Assembly (NCBI GenBank): GCA_012735455.1
Contig: JAAYHG010000195.1
Span: 1 to 6,245 of the forward strand
Reading direction: 5' to 3'
From: Bacillota bacterium
GTDB lineage: Bacteria; Bacillota; DTU030; DUMP01
Length of the DNA: 6,245 bases
Below are positions 5,289-6,245 of the stretch, one piece after another. Numbering within the stretch: the stretch's first letter is position 1; each line of letters starts with the position of its first letter. The notes beneath the pieces are model-generated. The model was not told the DNA's origin, searched no databases, and saw only the letters and a program-made list of their open reading frames with translations. The translations under genes and the position numbers were made by a program.

Positions 5289-6245
5289 CATGGTAAAAGA
5301 ACTGATAGGCAATGTCTTGAGCTAGAACAAGAGGCGGGGAGGGCCAGAGGCCGAAGAATAGTGTACAAAGAGCCAAGAAGCAGATTGGAATCAGGAGTCC
5401 TAAGGGCATCTGGTCTAAGTGGAACCTGGTTTCGCACTGATCGCTGTGTCCGAAGAAACCCAAGATGACAACTGGTAGATAATAGATAGCGTTGAGGAGA
5501 CTAGAAAGAAGGATAACCCAAGCTAACACAGGAGTGCCGCCTTGTAGGCATCCTACCACCAGGAACCACTTGCTGGTGAACCCTGCGGTACCAGGGATGC
5601 CGATCATGCCTAATGCGGCTAAGGAAAACGCGCTTAAGGCAATGGGGCATCTGTGTCCCACACCTACCAGGTTCCTCAAGCGGCGTTCCCCAGTCTGCCA
5701 AATGATGCCTCCTGCAGCGAGAAAGAGCGTGGCCTTTAGAATGGCGTGGTTAAAAAGGTGCAGGACAGCACCTGTGAAAGCAGTCTCATTGTTGGCGGCC
5801 AAGCCTAAGAACACGTAACCCATCTGGGCCACTGTGGAATAGGCGAGCATACGTTTGAGATCCGATTGTGCTATTGCAAAGATAGAACCGAGAAAGATGG
5901 ATACTGTAGCAAGAAAAAGGAGTACCTCCTGGAAGGGAAGGAGAGAGAGGAAGCTGCCACCCAACGTTCCCCATGCCACACGCAGAAGAACCAGTACGTA
6001 TATCTTGACCACCAAGCCTGAGAGCAGGGCTGAGGCAGGGGAGGGTGCCACAGAGTGGGCATCCGGGAGCCAGGAGTGAAGGGGAAACAGTGCTGACTTG
6101 ACTCCCAGGCCGACCAGGAGAAAGGTGCCGGCTGCAATTAGGTTCTTTGGAAAAAGTGCGGCCTGCTGGGGAAGTGCTTGGGCCAAGAGAGAGAGATTTA
6201 GCTGCCCGCCCAGCATGTAAAGAAGTAGGGTAGCCATGAGTATAC
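5281..6245 (-). CDS. Proton-conducting antiporter-like membrane subunit (MrpD-like), C-terminal part only
   Basis: The frame is open through the right edge; the ATG at 6235-6237 is internal, being preceded in frame by Ile and Leu codons. By comparison with the neighbours roughly 170 N-terminal residues, including TM1-TM6 and the TM5 Glu, lie outside. Counting from that ATG, the visible marks are TM7 Lys47 in GLGVKSALFPLHSWLP, the LPDAHSVAPSPASALLSG block followed by TM8 Lys78, the family block SDLKRMLAYSTVAQMGY, Lys168 in NHAILK, and TM12 Lys223 in GFTSKWFL. Helices TM13 and TM14 follow, and the protein ends in FFYHGR. The DAHSVAPSPASALLSGLVVK stretch is what one expects of MrpD-like proteins. 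It is the first visible gene of the transcript; its TGA overlaps the next gene's GTG. Ion-path residues in the visible part are intact, so it is probably active rather than degenerate. Confidence 0.93.
   Translation of the reverse strand, partial: ILMATLLLYMLGGQLNLSLLAQALPQQAALFPKNLIAAGTFLLVGLGVKSALFPLHSWLPDAHSVAPSPASALLSGLVVKIYVLVLLRVAWGTLGGSFLSLLPFQEVLLFLATVSIFLGSIFAIAQSDLKRMLAYSTVAQMGYVFLGLAANNETAFTGAVLHLFNHAILKATLFLAAGGIIWQTGERRLRNLVGVGHRCPIALSAFSLAALGMIGIPGTAGFTSKWFLVVGCLQGGTPVLAWVILLSSLLNAIYYLPVVILGFFGHSDQCETRFHLDQMPLGLLIPICFLALCTLFFGLWPSPPLVLAQDIAYQFFYHGR

Noticed and set aside
5289..5291. ATG in CCATGG just before the SD at the gene junction
   Set aside because: It is in a third frame and gives a short hydrophilic Pro/Ser-rich product unrelated to either gene; the SD lies downstream of it.
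5285..5437. Upstream in-frame ATG extension of the 475-aa gene (51 extra residues)
   Set aside because: The extra residues are read in another frame inside the well-conserved end of the preceding antiporter gene and are not membrane-like. The family's first helix begins right after the GTG, and the junction is a classic GTGA overlap.

Overview
The window is the 3' end of a minus-strand operon made almost entirely of integral-membrane, proton-translocating antiporter-like subunits. These belong to the Proton_antipo_M superfamily: NuoL/NuoM/NuoN of complex I, MrpA/MrpD of multisubunit Na+/H+ antiporters, and HyfB/HycC of group 4 hydrogenases. Four such genes lie head to tail and are read right to left. 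They are a 5'-truncated MrpD-like gene (5281-6245), a gene with NuoL/MrpA-type TM8 signatures (3857-5284), a canonical MrpD/NuoN-like gene (2294-3817), and a longer, divergent gene with a large C-terminal extension (215-2290). A perfect 12-bp-stem hairpin terminator (174-201) closes the operon. A convergent plus-strand gene, of which only the last 50 codons are visible (1-153), ends on its other side.

The junctions are tight: a GTGA-type overlap, then 39 bp, then 3 bp. This implies one transcript, translational coupling and a single complex. The three complete copies each keep a TM5 glutamate, a TM7 lysine in a broken helix and a TM12 lysine. The truncated copy keeps both lysines. All four therefore look able to move ions. 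No hydrogenase, quinone-site, NADH-module or small Mrp subunit is visible, so the redox or ion partner must be encoded to the right of the window, if there is one. Complex I has three antiporter-like subunits and Mrp has two; four adjacent copies suggest a large proton- or sodium-coupled respiratory or ferredoxin-driven complex, or a modular antiporter stack.

The most unusual points are in the last gene and at one start site. The 691-aa protein lacks the first two transmembrane helices of the fold, and an in-frame stop rules out a longer start. It also carries about 230 extra C-terminal residues shaped like a helix, a long linker with a hydrophobic segment, and a final anchor helix. The 3857-5284 gene has a perfect eight-base Shine-Dalgarno sequence that overlaps its own GTG codon and is ideally spaced for an in-frame CTG.

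Organism: strong GGAGG-type ribosome sites, mildly GC-rich coding and an array of MrpD-like genes would fit an anaerobic, possibly thermophilic bacterium such as a member of the Clostridia. This is a weak inference; nothing in the window is taxonomically decisive.
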